Below are positions 17,843-27,408 of a stretch of 64,000 nucleotides of DNA, piece after piece (the first letter of the stretch is position 1; each line of letters opens with the position of its first letter). The stretch is from Fibrobacteria bacterium (GTDB lineage: Bacteria > Fibrobacterota > Fibrobacteria > UBA5070): NCBI GenBank assembly GCA_020633825.1, contig JACKCV010000004.1, positions 124,001 through 188,000 on the forward strand, written 5' to 3'. The notes beneath the pieces were generated by a model. The model did not search any database. It had not been told where the DNA came from and saw only the letters and a program-made list of their open reading frames with translations. A program made the translations under genes and the position numbers.

Positions 17843-18982
17843 TCAGCACCTGCTCTCCCACAAGGCCACATGCTGCTTGGCGATCTGCCGCCAGGCGTGC
17901 CGATCGAGGATTTCCCGTCGCAGCTCCGTACCAACTCCGTCCAAGCGATCCAGTCCGAGCGAAAGGAGGGCTTCAAGCCGCTGTGCCCAGGCCTGGGGAA
18001 CGAGCGGCTCCAAGAACGCATGGCGACCATCGACGACCCATGACGGACACCACGGCCCTGGACTCGTCAAAATGGGCAACCCCGCTCTGCCAAGCGCCAA
18101 AAAAGAGCCGCGTCGTTCGGACAATCCTTCCCGGAAGGGCAATACTCCCAACCACGAATCATGAAAGGCCTCAGAGGCTCCCTCGGGATCGGAGGGAACA
18201 GGACCGGGGAAACGCACCACCGCATTCAGGCCCGCCGACTCGACCTTCTCGAGGATCGACGCGTGATGGGCATCGCTTTCCGGATGAAAGTGGCCATGGA
18301 GATCCAGGCGGAATCGGATGCCCTTTCCGTGGAGAAGGCGTGCGGCTTCCAGCAACTCCCCAACCCCCTTCAGAGGATGCAGAAACCCGAAGTAGGACAA
18401 TACGGGAAGGTCGGTCTGCGATCCTGAAATTCGGTCGAACTCCAGGTTGGCCCCGATGGGGATATGGTGGACCTTCCGGCCTCCGATCCATCGCATACGA
18501 GTCAGGAGGGACGCATCGATCGAGGTGACGGAAACCACCGCGTCCGAATTCATCCCCATGAAAGCCGCCCGAATCTTCCATTTCAGGGCACGCTCCCCCC
18601 ACTCGTGCAGGGTTGTGCAGACCAGACGCCCCTCTCCTTTGACCCAGTAGGGCAGGAGGTTCCCTACGATGGATCGGTTCGCAGTCCCGTAGCTGGCCGG
18701 GTACTGGATTTGGACGACATCCGGCCGCACCGACTTCAGAACATCTTCGATCTGGCGACGGACTGGGGAACGATGGCTCCAATCCTCCACGACCGCATGG
18801 ATGGTGCACCCCGGAACAGGCCCGGCGTTCCGAGATGTCAACACATGAACATCCACCCCCTCCTCCGCCAAGGCGATGCAGAGCATTTTCGTGTAGTCAC
18901 CGACACCACAAGGCTCCGGCGGAAAGGCGCCGCAAACGAGCAAGGCTCGTCGCATCTGGGTGGGTTTCGGTTGGGCTTCCAT
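17843..18982 (-). CDS. GT4 glycosyltransferase
   Basis: A 379-residue GT-B enzyme. It opens LLVCGAFPPEPCGVGDYTKM, the glycine-rich loop of family 4, and has HIPIGANLEF and FGFLHPLKGVGELLEAARLL. The usual EGxGxPxxE signature is weaker here (FREGLSERRGSFLALGRAGLP), so it belongs to a divergent branch. ATG 18982 is chosen because it lies 20 bp after the Wzy-like stop; MRRALL at 18955 is the alternative. Confidence 0.85.
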   Translation of the reverse strand: MEAQPKPTQMRRALLVCGAFPPEPCGVGDYTKMLCIALAEEGVDVHVLTSRNAGPVPGCTIHAVVEDWSHRSPVRRQIEDVLKSVRPDVVQIQYPASYGTANRSIVGNLLPYWVKGEGRLVCTTLHEWGERALKWKIRAAFMGMNSDAVVSVTSIDASLLTRMRWIGGRKVHHIPIGANLEFDRISGSQTDLPVLSYFGFLHPLKGVGELLEAARLLHGKGIRFRLDLHGHFHPESDAHHASILEKVESAGLNAVVRFPGPVPSDPEGASEAFHDSWLGVLPFREGLSERRGSFLALGRAGLPILTSPGPWCPSWVVDGRHAFLEPLVPQAWAQRLEALLSLGLDRLDGVGTELRREILDRHAWRQIAKQHVALWESRC

Positions 18983-19002
18983 GCTTGGTAGAGGGGGGAA
19001 AG

Positions 19003-20481
19003 TTACTTCCCCCCCGTGGAAATCGACTCCCGCCCCTCCCTCTTGATCCTCACCCCCACCTCGCACAGAGCGGCCAGGATGAAGATGGACAGCATGTATT
19101 TGGGGTAGAAGAGGTTGTCATCGATGATCAAGCAAACGAAGAACGTCCCCCATCCCCCGACAAAACCCAGCCCAAGAGCCTTCAAGAAGGTATCCGTGGA
19201 TCCCGTGGCGAACAACCACGCCCGGCGCAACCAACTGAATTGCCAGCCCCAGAATAGCGCACTCCCCAGCAAGCCCAATTGTGCCATCAACGAAATGTGT
19301 CCCGAGTGGTAGTTCGTCTGTTCGAACAGCTCCGAAAAAACCACCGCTTTGGCATACAGCAGGCCTTCACGAATGTAAGGCATGACCAAGGACTCAAGGA
19401 AGTTCGGCTGGGAGATGTCCAGGTTCCCGAACGCCATGGCGAAGTCATTCCCGAAACCCGTGCCGAACCAGGGGTGGTGCATCCAGACCAGGACACCTGC
19501 CGACATCGCCACCAACCGACCCGCATTCGAAAATTGCCGCATGTCTCCGATCGACAGGAGAGTTTCGTAGGCATACGCTCCCGCCAACGGGGAAAACAAC
19601 GCCATCACAACTCCGGCGATCAACGCGAATCGGATGACCTGTCTCCGGGGAACGACACCAAGCATCAGCAATAGCAGAAAGAAACCGCTCCCACCGGCGA
19701 CAGCCCCGAAATAGGCGGTGCGTGAAAAGCTCACGAACAGCTGAAGAGCGAGCACGACGGTCCCGAGCGTCAACGTTCGCCTGGACAGCAAGGTGGAGCG
19801 AACCAGGATCTGACTGACCGATAGGAACAGGAAGAACATGGTGTATTCGGAATTCTGCATCGGATTGAAAAAGGTCGCGACCGTGCGGAACTGGCCGTCC
19901 CGATACCAATTCCCCATCTCCAGTCCATACCCGATCAACATTTCCTGCCCACGAGATCCGTAGAGGATGCTCCCGAGGACGTCGACCATGATCCTGGGGA
20001 GGAATTGCATGTCGAGGACATTCACCAGGAAGGAAAGCGCGACTCCGAAGCCAGCCACCGCATAGGAGGAAACAAGCATCCATTTGACCATGCGCTCCAG
20101 CAGCGCCTTCGTCCGTACGCTCGCAAGGATCAAGGCGTAGGCGATCAGGAAGTTCCCGAAATGAAGAAGATCGACCAGGGCGGTTCGGATCGAGCCGGTC
20201 ATCATTGCGCCGACTGCGAACCAACAGAATACCGCTCCCCCGAGAATCAAGCCGGGGGTCAGCGGAATGGACAACGCCCGGCCGCGGCGCAGCACGAAAG
20301 CTCCCCAGAGAAGGATCGCCATCAAGTAGGCGGCGTTGATCGGGGTTTGCCCAAGGTTGACGAAAGGCATCCAGGGAATGGATGCGGCGAAGGAGCACAG
20401 GAGGGTTTCGAAGTCCAGCTTCCCTGCGATCTGCTCGCCCATGGATGTTCTCTTGCCCCCGCCCACCTCCATTTCAGGCAT
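19003..20481 (-). CDS. O-antigen polymerase/ligase-like membrane protein (Wzy/WaaL type)
   Basis: A 492-residue protein with about 11-12 hydrophobic helices and a long periplasmic loop in the C-terminal half. That loop holds HHPWFGTGFGNDF, the WzyC-type signature (GxGxG after a short aromatic stretch), and later NYHSGHISLMAQLGLLG. Wzy polymerases and ligases share this fold; beside Wzz- and Wzx-like genes polymerase is more likely. Three starts are possible (20481, 20472, 20442); the first overlaps the Wzz-like stop by 8 bp. Confidence 0.82.
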   Translation of the reverse strand: MPEMEVGGGKRTSMGEQIAGKLDFETLLCSFAASIPWMPFVNLGQTPINAAYLMAILLWGAFVLRRGRALSIPLTPGLILGGAVFCWFAVGAMMTGSIRTALVDLLHFGNFLIAYALILASVRTKALLERMVKWMLVSSYAVAGFGVALSFLVNVLDMQFLPRIMVDVLGSILYGSRGQEMLIGYGLEMGNWYRDGQFRTVATFFNPMQNSEYTMFFLFLSVSQILVRSTLLSRRTLTLGTVVLALQLFVSFSRTAYFGAVAGGSGFFLLLLMLGVVPRRQVIRFALIAGVVMALFSPLAGAYAYETLLSIGDMRQFSNAGRLVAMSAGVLVWMHHPWFGTGFGNDFAMAFGNLDISQPNFLESLVMPYIREGLLYAKAVVFSELFEQTNYHSGHISLMAQLGLLGSALFWGWQFSWLRRAWLFATGSTDTFLKALGLGFVGGWGTFFVCLIIDDNLFYPKYMLSIFILAALCEVGVRIKREGRESISTGGK

Positions 20482-21439
20482 CGAGAGCAGAAACCATTCC
20501 TCGGAATTCCCCTTTGAACACGGCCGCGAGGAGCGCGATCAGGCCGCCCAGGACGCCACCGAGAAAGACTCCGATGGCGATCCATTTCCTGAGAGGAAGC
20601 ACCGCCGGCTCCAGCCCCGGCCGTGGGGCTTCGATCACCTGGAACGTCGGGATGTAGCTGTCCCTCTCCACTTCCAGAGTTGCCTTCGATTGACGGAGGG
20701 TCGAGTAGACCTGCTCGAGGACGCGAGCTTCCCTTTCCAGTCGCGCCAATCGAACTCCGAGCCCGGGGGACATCGCCAGATTCGAAGACTGGAACTGGGC
20801 CACTCGGGATTCCGCCTGCTCCAGGTCGTGGGAAACGGAATCGAGATTTCGGGAGGTGATCATCAATTTCTGGGTGGTCCCTCGGGTGCGAACCTCACCG
20901 GTGTAACTCTGGAGCTCGTCGAGGACCACCGACACCACGCTCGAGGCGAACACGGGATCGAGTGCCTGGAAGGAAATGCGGACGGTCCCATTGGGTTGCA
21001 CTTTCCAGACCAGGCCCTTCTTGCCGGCCAGGACGCCGTTGAGAGCCATGGCATGCCGCAGCGTATCGGACACGGCGGGCAGGTCAAACAGGGAGTCGAG
21101 AGTGGTGGTTCCTCCACCCCATCCGATGGGATATCGTCGCCCCGCCAACCGATTGGTGAAGGGGATGGATCGCATCACCTCGTCGTAGATACCGGAGATA
21201 TCTCCCCCGCCACCTCCGCCGCCGATACCCAAACGCGAGGCCAGGGTGAACAGATCCCCTTCGGATGCCTGACCTTTCGTGGGCAGGAGCACCGCGAACG
21301 ACTCGAACCGGGGGGGGTCGAGACGCAAGGACAGGGTTCCCAAGGCCCCTCCGATCACGGCGGGGATGAGGATCCACAACCATCTCCGAACCAGCGGCAG
21401 AATCAGGAGGAATGGTTTGAATTCGGAAAGTTCACTCAT
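20474..21439 (-). CDS. Wzz-like chain-length determinant
   Basis: A 321-residue inner-membrane protein: a first transmembrane helix near residues 17-37 (WLWILIPAVIGGALGTL), a periplasmic part with a seven-glycine run (LGIGGGGGGG), a coiled-coil segment (LEQAESRVAQFQSSNL to LEVERD), then a PxxP-type motif before the second helix (IEAPRPGLEPAVLPLRKWIAIG). This two-helix layout with C-terminal proline motif is that of Wzz/PCP proteins. No kinase domain is attached. ATG 21439 overlaps the upstream GT4 stop by 8 bp. Confidence 0.85.
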   Translation of the reverse strand: MSELSEFKPFLLILPLVRRWLWILIPAVIGGALGTLSLRLDPPRFESFAVLLPTKGQASEGDLFTLASRLGIGGGGGGGDISGIYDEVMRSIPFTNRLAGRRYPIGWGGGTTTLDSLFDLPAVSDTLRHAMALNGVLAGKKGLVWKVQPNGTVRISFQALDPVFASSVVSVVLDELQSYTGEVRTRGTTQKLMITSRNLDSVSHDLEQAESRVAQFQSSNLAMSPGLGVRLARLEREARVLEQVYSTLRQSKATLEVERDSYIPTFQVIEAPRPGLEPAVLPLRKWIAIGVFLGGVLGGLIALLAAVFKGEFRGMVSALDA

Positions 21440-22667
21440 GATCCACCTGCGAATGTTCAGGATGTACGGGAGTCCGGGAGGTGCTGGATCGATCCAGGCT
21501 GGCTTCCCAGGACTTCCAGGTTTTTCGGGCGGTTTCAATCCAGGAGAATTCCGCCGCACGGGTACGTCCGCGAAGAACATGGGCTTGGCGAAAATCGCGA
21601 TCCTTCATGAGACGCGCAAGAACCTGGGCGATCCATTCCGGTTGGGAGGGATCGACGACGAGAGATTCCAATCCATCCCCGGAGGGACCCCATACCTCCG
21701 GGAGAGAGGCTTGGTTCGATACCAGCACGGGGCATCCCGCCGCCATGCTTTCCAAGATCGGCAGCCCGAAACCTTCGTAATGGGAGAGAAAGAGAGTTGC
21801 TTCAGCCTCGGAGTAGAGGCTGCGGGGAATTCCTTCCGGTGCGCGACCGGGTAGAAGGATGTCATTCGCCCATGGGCTGGCGGCGATGCGGTCTCGAATT
21901 TCCTCGAACCCGACCCCCCGCCCTCCCACGATGGCCAAAGCAGCGTCCATCCCTCCACGGCGAAGCGCCTCCCAAGCGTCGATACTCGCGACAATATTCT
22001 TCCTGCGCTCCACCAGTCCCAAGCAAAGAAGGAAGCGGCGTTCGCGATCCAATCCAAGCCAGGCGCGCCCTTCGGAAGTCTCATCGACCTGCGATCGGGC
22101 TGGGTGGGAGTCGAAGGTCGCCTCGTGCACCACTTTCTGGAGCCGGTGTGGAATCCCGAAATGACGTTCGACCTCGGATGCTGTGAAATGGGACACCGAG
22201 AGGATCCCCCCGCCGGAAGCGAGGCAATGCTTCAGGGATGGCCCGCAGAATTTCTCGTTGAAGGAACGCTGGCTTTCCCCGAAGGATTCGGGAAAGGCAC
22301 GCCAGGAGACATCGTGCATGGTCACCCAGGCCGGACAACGCGTGTAGGGCACCACGTGGGAACAGCCGTGGAACAGATCTCCCGGTACGAAACGATCCAA
22401 CGGGAGCATCGGGAATCTGGACCAGAAGGACTGGGCCAGGCGGCGGGGCATCCGCAACACCACATTCCGGAACCCCTCAGCCGGAGGAGGAGGGGGAGTC
22501 TCGGTGGGATTGAGGAAGAGGAGCTTGAAGTCCGCGTCCACCTCGCCCGCTGCACGCAACTGGACCAATCCTCCGATCAGCCCCCGGATGTAGGTCGCGA
22601 TCCCGTTGGCCCCCTGCGCCAAAGGAGAGACCTCCAGGATGATGACAGGCTTTCTCCCGGCTCTCAC
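21432..22667 (-). CDS. GT4 glycosyltransferase
   Basis: A 411-residue GT-B enzyme starting at GTG 22667, whose last bases overlap the TGA of the WecG-like gene (GTGA). Features are LEVSPLAQGANGIATYIRGL, VTMHDVSWRAFPESF, LCLGLVERRKNIVASI and LSHYEGFGLPILESMAAGCP (E-x7-E), then SNQASLPEVWG. A short proline run (TETPPPPPAEGF) lies near residue 50. The frame stays open far upstream of the GTG, but that stretch is the antisense shadow of the WecG-like gene. Confidence 0.9.
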   Translation of the reverse strand: MRAGRKPVIILEVSPLAQGANGIATYIRGLIGGLVQLRAAGEVDADFKLLFLNPTETPPPPPAEGFRNVVLRMPRRLAQSFWSRFPMLPLDRFVPGDLFHGCSHVVPYTRCPAWVTMHDVSWRAFPESFGESQRSFNEKFCGPSLKHCLASGGGILSVSHFTASEVERHFGIPHRLQKVVHEATFDSHPARSQVDETSEGRAWLGLDRERRFLLCLGLVERRKNIVASIDAWEALRRGGMDAALAIVGGRGVGFEEIRDRIAASPWANDILLPGRAPEGIPRSLYSEAEATLFLSHYEGFGLPILESMAAGCPVLVSNQASLPEVWGPSGDGLESLVVDPSQPEWIAQVLARLMKDRDFRQAHVLRGRTRAAEFSWIETARKTWKSWEASLDRSSTSRTPVHPEHSQVDHE

Positions 22668-23434
22668 CGAAGAGGATCCTTCAATCCAAACCAGCGTTCC
22701 CACAGGACCAGGAGCAGGAATTTCGGATTGCCCAGGACATAGCGCTTCCAGAGCCTCCTCGGCTCCACGATCATCCGGGCCAGCCATTCCATATGGTGGT
22801 CCACCAGCCACTGCGGACCTCGTCGAACCGTCTCGGCCACGTAATCGATGCAGGCTCCTCCCGACAGGAGCACCCGCGCGTCGATGCGTGGCAGGTTCGC
22901 CATCGCCCATTTCTCCTGCAGAGGCATGCCGAACCCCAGGAGCAGGACGTCGGGCCGAACCCGGTTCACCTCGGCGATCACCGCGTCGTTTTCCGGCCCC
23001 TCTTTCCGGAAGAACCCGTGGTGGGTGCCCACGACCCGGATCCCCGGGTAGCGAACCTCCAGCTTTTCCCTGGCCTGCTCGGCGACACCGGGACGTCCCC
23101 CCAGGAGGTAGATGGAGTGGCCTTCGTCCCGAAGGAAGGGCACGAGTTCGTGGATCCAATCGGCGTAGGTGATGCGCGGCGGCAGCTCGCTGCGAAGCAG
23201 GCGCGCTCCGAGCCGAACCCCGGATCCATCGCAGAACACCACGGGGGCGTCCTCGAGGATCCGGGCGAATTCGCGGTCCCTGCGTGCGAGCACGACGGCC
23301 TGGACATTCGCGTTCAAGACGGGAACCGTCCATCCCCGCCGGATCGCGTGGTGCATGTAGGCGTGGAGCCTGCGGACATCCAAGGCATCGACGCGGACGC
23401 CGCAGACGCGCACCGATGGAAATCTCTTCCTCAC
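22664..23434 (-). CDS. WecG/TagA/CpsF-family glycosyltransferase
   Basis: A 256-residue member of GT26. It has the family core: VLNANVQAVVLARRD, FCDGSGVRLGARLL, IYLLGGRPGVAEQA, then LLLGFGMPLQEKWA and a G-G-x-x-x-D-Y motif (LSGGACIDYVAETVRRGP). GT26 enzymes add the second sugar (for example N-acetylmannosaminuronate or N-acetylmannosamine) to undecaprenyl-diphosphate-linked glycan. It follows the initiating sugar-phosphate transferase, the expected order of reactions. The GTG start has no strong ribosome-binding site. Confidence 0.92.
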   Translation of the reverse strand: MRKRFPSVRVCGVRVDALDVRRLHAYMHHAIRRGWTVPVLNANVQAVVLARRDREFARILEDAPVVFCDGSGVRLGARLLRSELPPRITYADWIHELVPFLRDEGHSIYLLGGRPGVAEQAREKLEVRYPGIRVVGTHHGFFRKEGPENDAVIAEVNRVRPDVLLLGFGMPLQEKWAMANLPRIDARVLLSGGACIDYVAETVRRGPQWLVDHHMEWLARMIVEPRRLWKRYVLGNPKFLLLVLWERWFGLKDPLR

Positions 23435-23453
23435 CTCGAATCCCCCAGTCTGG

Positions 23454-24842
23454 TCACCAGGCCCCCTCGCCCGCCACGACGGAGGAGGCCGTCTTCGCGA
23501 GGATCGCCAGATCGAGCAGGAAGGACTGGTTGCGGATGTAGTAGATGTCGTAGTCCATGTTCTCGTGGATCGCCGTCGCCCGGTCGGGCGAAATCTGCCA
23601 CAGCCCGGTGATTCCAGGCTTGGCGTTCAAACGCTGCCTCTGCAGATCGTTGTAGGTCTCCACGATGAAGGGCATTTCCGGTCGGGGACCCACGAGGGAC
23701 ATCTCCCCGCGCAGGACGTTGATCAACTGCGGCAACTCGTCGAGACTGGTGCGACGCAGGATACGGCCGATCGGGGTGATCCGCGGATCGAATCCCGTCC
23801 CGGGAGTGACCGCGTATTTGGGTGCATCGACGAACATGGAGCGGAACTTCAGGATCTCGAACGGCTTGCCCCCCATGCCCACGCGAATCTGTCGGAAGAA
23901 CACGGGTTTCCCATCCACCCACAGGATCGCGGCGCTCAAGGCCAGCATGACCGGCAGGAAAACTCCCAGCAGGACCAGGCTCACCACCAGGTCGAAGAGC
24001 CGTTTGAGCAAGGCGGAGCCAGGCGGAATCCGGGGAGCATCCATCCCGATCAGGGGCAATCCATCGATGTCCTTGACCTCCACCTGCTGGAGCACGATGT
24101 CGAACAGGGAGGGGACCACTCGAACCTCCACCCCTTGCCGACGGCAGATGTCCAGGATCGCCGCCACGGAACTCCAGGGAGCCCTCGACATCGCGACAAG
24201 CACCTCCTCCACTTCCGTTTCGCGGATCACCTCGGCCAATTCGGAGAATCCTCCCAGGACCGGAATCCCCTGCACCTCCGTGCCGCGTAGATCCGGGGCG
24301 TCGTCGATGAACCCGCGCACATCGAGGCCTGCCTTGGGGGATCGCCGCACCCGTTCCACCAGTTTCCGTCCGACTTCCCCCGCCCCGTAGATGAGGACCG
24401 GTCGATCCCGCCATCCTTGGCGGCGAAGCCAGATGCCGAGACGATAGATCGAGAACCGGAAGACGAACAACACCACCAGGAGAACCCCCCAGACGATCAG
24501 GAAGATTCCCCGGCTCTGGAAGGATCTCTCGATGAGGGTCAGGGCCAGGAGCGATATGCCCGCGGTCAGCCCCCATCCTTTGATGAGGTCTTCGTACTCC
24601 CGGATGTTGAGGATGCTGTGATGCTCTCGATACAGTCCGATCGAGTGGAACACGGGCAGCAGAACCACCGCGGTCACCAGAGCGTTCAGGATGTAATTCC
24701 CCTTGGGGATGGTCTCGTGGAGCACGATCGGGAGAAGCGATTCCCCCCACGCCCAGGCGAGGGCCGCGACCAGGTAGGCGATGGCCACCGACCCGAGATC
24801 CCCCAGCACCTGCAACGCTGTCAGGGTGTCGCGGAGAGTCAT
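23454..24842 (-). CDS. Undecaprenyl-phosphate sugar phosphotransferase (WcaJ/WbaP type)
   Basis: A 462-residue polyisoprenyl-phosphate hexose-1-phosphate transferase that starts the repeat unit on undecaprenyl phosphate. The N-terminal 120 residues give four membrane helices. A Rossmann-like middle domain (VLIYGAGEVGRKLVERV) follows. The C-terminal catalytic domain begins KRLFDLVVSLVLL and contains FRQIRVGMGGKPFEILKFRSM, RRTSLDELPQLINVLRGEMS and VGPRPEMP. ATG 24842 is 17 bp after the Wzi-like stop. It is the first cytoplasmic enzyme of the locus in the direction of transcription. Confidence 0.95.
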   Translation of the reverse strand: MTLRDTLTALQVLGDLGSVAIAYLVAALAWAWGESLLPIVLHETIPKGNYILNALVTAVVLLPVFHSIGLYREHHSILNIREYEDLIKGWGLTAGISLLALTLIERSFQSRGIFLIVWGVLLVVLFVFRFSIYRLGIWLRRQGWRDRPVLIYGAGEVGRKLVERVRRSPKAGLDVRGFIDDAPDLRGTEVQGIPVLGGFSELAEVIRETEVEEVLVAMSRAPWSSVAAILDICRRQGVEVRVVPSLFDIVLQQVEVKDIDGLPLIGMDAPRIPPGSALLKRLFDLVVSLVLLGVFLPVMLALSAAILWVDGKPVFFRQIRVGMGGKPFEILKFRSMFVDAPKYAVTPGTGFDPRITPIGRILRRTSLDELPQLINVLRGEMSLVGPRPEMPFIVETYNDLQRQRLNAKPGITGLWQISPDRATAIHENMDYDIYYIRNQSFLLDLAILAKTASSVVAGEGAW

Positions 24843-24859
24843 GCGGCTTCCCAGGCGGA

Positions 24860-26422
24860 TCACCAGTCGGCCTCCCAGGTGACACGCCCCCAGAAATGGT
24901 CGCCGGACTCTCCCTCGACATCCGTTTGCCGATCCCAGGTTCCGGAAAGTCCGACCGTGACATCCCTCCAAGGGGACCATTTTCCACCCAGGGTCGCCCC
25001 GGTGGATTCGACGTTTCCCTCCTCCATCAAGTAGGAGTCCGGACCGTTGGTCGACCGATGGACGGTGCCCAAGGTGGCCGGCGCGCCGACGCCTTTTTCC
25101 AACCGAAACGCTTCCAGGGAACACTCGGTCGTGCCCGTGGGCCTCCAGGCCGCACGTGCATGGAGGGTTCGGCTGTCGGGGCCCAGCTCCGATCCCATGG
25201 CCATCCCGTAGTGGGCGAAGGAATAGGCCTCTTCGCGCCCACCGGTGAAGGTCCAGGGACGGACCATGGAAAACTCCATCGAGAGATCGGCATCGAAGGA
25301 GCGCCACGGGGAAAGGATGCGAGCTCCGGTCAGAATCCCCCATCGGTTCAGCCAACTTGCTCCCCCGATGTCCGTCAGGCTGTTCAGGTCGTCGAGGAAC
25401 AACGCTCCCCAAGTCGACCACCCCCTCCAGCGCTGGACCATCAGGTCGAATTGCATGGCGGAATTGTCGCGGTTCCCGGCGAGATCCTGTGAGAAGAAGA
25501 TGGGAACGAGGGGGAGGAGGTAGGTCGGCTGGACCCCTCCCGAGTCCCGATAGAGCACCATGTTCTGGAACGCCGCGGTGACCCCTGTGAAGGGGCGGAG
25601 TTCGAAGCGATGGACATGGACCCACTTGCGAGTGTCACCAGGAAATGCGTATTCCAGCTCGCCCGGCCGGGCCTCCAGCACGGTGGCCTGCACCGACAAC
25701 CACGGAAAAGGCTCCAGCCTGGTGTCGAGCAAATTGTAGGGAGGGCTCTCCAAACGGGTCGTCAGGCCCGTCCAGACCCCTGGCCCGAACCGAACCCGAT
25801 CCCGTCCGTACTTCAAGCTGATCCAATCCCGCGACCACTGCGCCCAGGCGACGTAGCGGGCACCCGTTCGGGACTCGAAACGTCCATTCTCGGAGGGGTC
25901 GTCGTAGGGGACCCCGGAAGGCTCCCCGTCCCCGACGACATGCCGATCGCGATACCGGAAGGCATCGGACCACTCCGTGAAGATCCGCGCATCGCTGAGG
26001 AACCAGACCTCGCCTCCGACGTTGCCGTAGATGGTCCCGCCGATGGAGGCGTGGAGTTGTCGGGAAGCCTCCGGCGCGGTGTCCGGAGCCATCGCGAATC
26101 CCGACGTCCTGGCGTTCAAGGCCAGCACGGAACCACCTCGTCCCTCTTCCCAGCGCCACAATTCCCTCGGCCCTTGCAGGAAATCCCTCAATACCACGGA
26201 ATCCGAAGGGGTCAGAGCCGTGGAATCGACGCCACGAATCCGAGCGAGAAAACCGACCACTTCCCGATTGGACAACGGCCAGCTGGCACGCGGCAACTCC
26301 ACTCCTGCGCGGGTGGCCACACGCTCCAGGGCCTCGCGGACCGATCCCCGTTCCAGCAGATCGAGATCGAGAGGCAACTCGGCAGCCCAGGTGCAGGCTG
26401 CCAGTAGGGTGGGAAGAATCAT
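24860..26422 (-). CDS. Wzi-like capsule-assembly outer-membrane protein
   Basis: A 520-residue predicted outer-membrane protein. After a short signal-like start (MILPTLLAACTWA) comes an alpha-helical segment (DLLERGSVREALERV, LSNREVVGFLARI) and then a long series of amphipathic strands: KYGRDRVRFGPGVWTGLTTR, YLLPLVPIFFSQDLAGNRDN, MQFDLMVQRWRGWSTWG. This mixed helix-plus-barrel layout and the GRxxxxxGPG motif match the capsule assembly Wzi family. ATG 26422 overlaps the upstream stop (ATGA). It would anchor the polysaccharide at the cell surface. Confidence 0.8.
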   Translation of the reverse strand: MILPTLLAACTWAAELPLDLDLLERGSVREALERVATRAGVELPRASWPLSNREVVGFLARIRGVDSTALTPSDSVVLRDFLQGPRELWRWEEGRGGSVLALNARTSGFAMAPDTAPEASRQLHASIGGTIYGNVGGEVWFLSDARIFTEWSDAFRYRDRHVVGDGEPSGVPYDDPSENGRFESRTGARYVAWAQWSRDWISLKYGRDRVRFGPGVWTGLTTRLESPPYNLLDTRLEPFPWLSVQATVLEARPGELEYAFPGDTRKWVHVHRFELRPFTGVTAAFQNMVLYRDSGGVQPTYLLPLVPIFFSQDLAGNRDNSAMQFDLMVQRWRGWSTWGALFLDDLNSLTDIGGASWLNRWGILTGARILSPWRSFDADLSMEFSMVRPWTFTGGREEAYSFAHYGMAMGSELGPDSRTLHARAAWRPTGTTECSLEAFRLEKGVGAPATLGTVHRSTNGPDSYLMEEGNVESTGATLGGKWSPWRDVTVGLSGTWDRQTDVEGESGDHFWGRVTWEADW

Positions 26423-27237
26423 TGCACCCAAACGTAGCAGTCTGGATCCATCCCGGACAGACAGGGGACCAGACACGGCCCCCGTTCCTTCCAAATCTCC
26501 CGCCCCTCGACGGGGCGCTCCAGGATCCACGCCGGAGCGAGGTCTCCCTGGGAATCCATGGAAGCCATCGAAATTCCCTCCAGGAGAACCGGGGAGGGAG
26601 GAGCGGCGAACCCGAGCCAAATCGCGCCATAGGCCTGATGCAGGAAGAGGAAGAGATCCGAAAGATCCTCGGCTCCCATCCCGTGGAGATCCAGGACTCG
26701 AAGATCGAGGACCCCGCATCCCCCATACCCGCGCAGGCGCTCCCTCAGGCCCTTCTCCCCTTCCCGTGCAGCCACCTGATGCAGCCACGGTCGATCGCCG
26801 TGGTGTGGATCCTGACGGGACCAGTTCCGAACCAGTCGGAACGGCGTCCCTCCATCTGGGTTCGGGATACGATGCGACCAAAGCCCCCGCGAGAGACGCT
26901 CCGCATCCTCGGGCCGAGCTCCTCCCGATCCCATGGCCCAAGGCCAGGCAGGATGGGCAGGAGACTCCTCGCTCCACCAGCCGGAGGGGAGTTCCAATTC
27001 CCCCCCTCGGGCCAGGAGGACCTTGTGCCCTCGGAACCAACGAAGGCTCAGCCGCTCCCCCTCCTCCACGATTTCCAGCTCCCGGAAGGGCGCACAGAAT
27101 GCACCCGATTCGTCGATCCAGGACCGATCCGGGCGCGACGCCCCGGGATGGTTCTGCTCGAGAATTTTCCATCGGTTGGGTCCGGAATGGGTGATCGCCA
27201 GCGGGACGTCTCCATCGATCTGCCAAATCCTGCTCAT
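26419..27237 (-). CDS. Protein of unknown function coupled to the Wzi-like gene
   Basis: A 272-residue soluble-looking protein. ATG 27237 follows a GAGGAG element at normal spacing. I recognise no domain: the N-terminal third is rich in tryptophan and charged residues (WKILEQNHPG, LRWFRGHKVLLARGG), the middle holds CGVLDLRVLDLHGMG, and the end is cysteine-containing (CLVPCLSGMDPDCYVW). It has neither a signal peptide nor a membrane helix. Its stop overlaps the Wzi-like start by 4 bp and it is the first gene of the polysaccharide operon, so a role in that pathway is likely but undefined. Confidence 0.7.
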   Translation of the reverse strand: MSRIWQIDGDVPLAITHSGPNRWKILEQNHPGASRPDRSWIDESGAFCAPFRELEIVEEGERLSLRWFRGHKVLLARGGELELPSGWWSEESPAHPAWPWAMGSGGARPEDAERLSRGLWSHRIPNPDGGTPFRLVRNWSRQDPHHGDRPWLHQVAAREGEKGLRERLRGYGGCGVLDLRVLDLHGMGAEDLSDLFLFLHQAYGAIWLGFAAPPSPVLLEGISMASMDSQGDLAPAWILERPVEGREIWKERGPCLVPCLSGMDPDCYVWVQ

Positions 27238-27408
27238 GGGTCTCTCCTCACCTCTCGCGCTGTTGGAACCACACTCGGAACTCGTTGCAAACGTGTTATA
27301 TTCAACCAGTTGCCGTGATTCGGCCCCAATCGAAAATGAGGGATGCGTGGACTCAGGGGATATCAAATTGGCCCTCCACACAGTTGCCTTCCTCCCCACC
27401 GCCACCAA

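Noticed and set aside
24860..27226. A 788-codon frame that would fuse the Wzi-like protein with an N-terminal extension.
   Set aside because: The first 268 codons are an alternative frame of the upstream unknown gene; ATG 26422 in an ATGA overlap gives a normal Wzi-like length.
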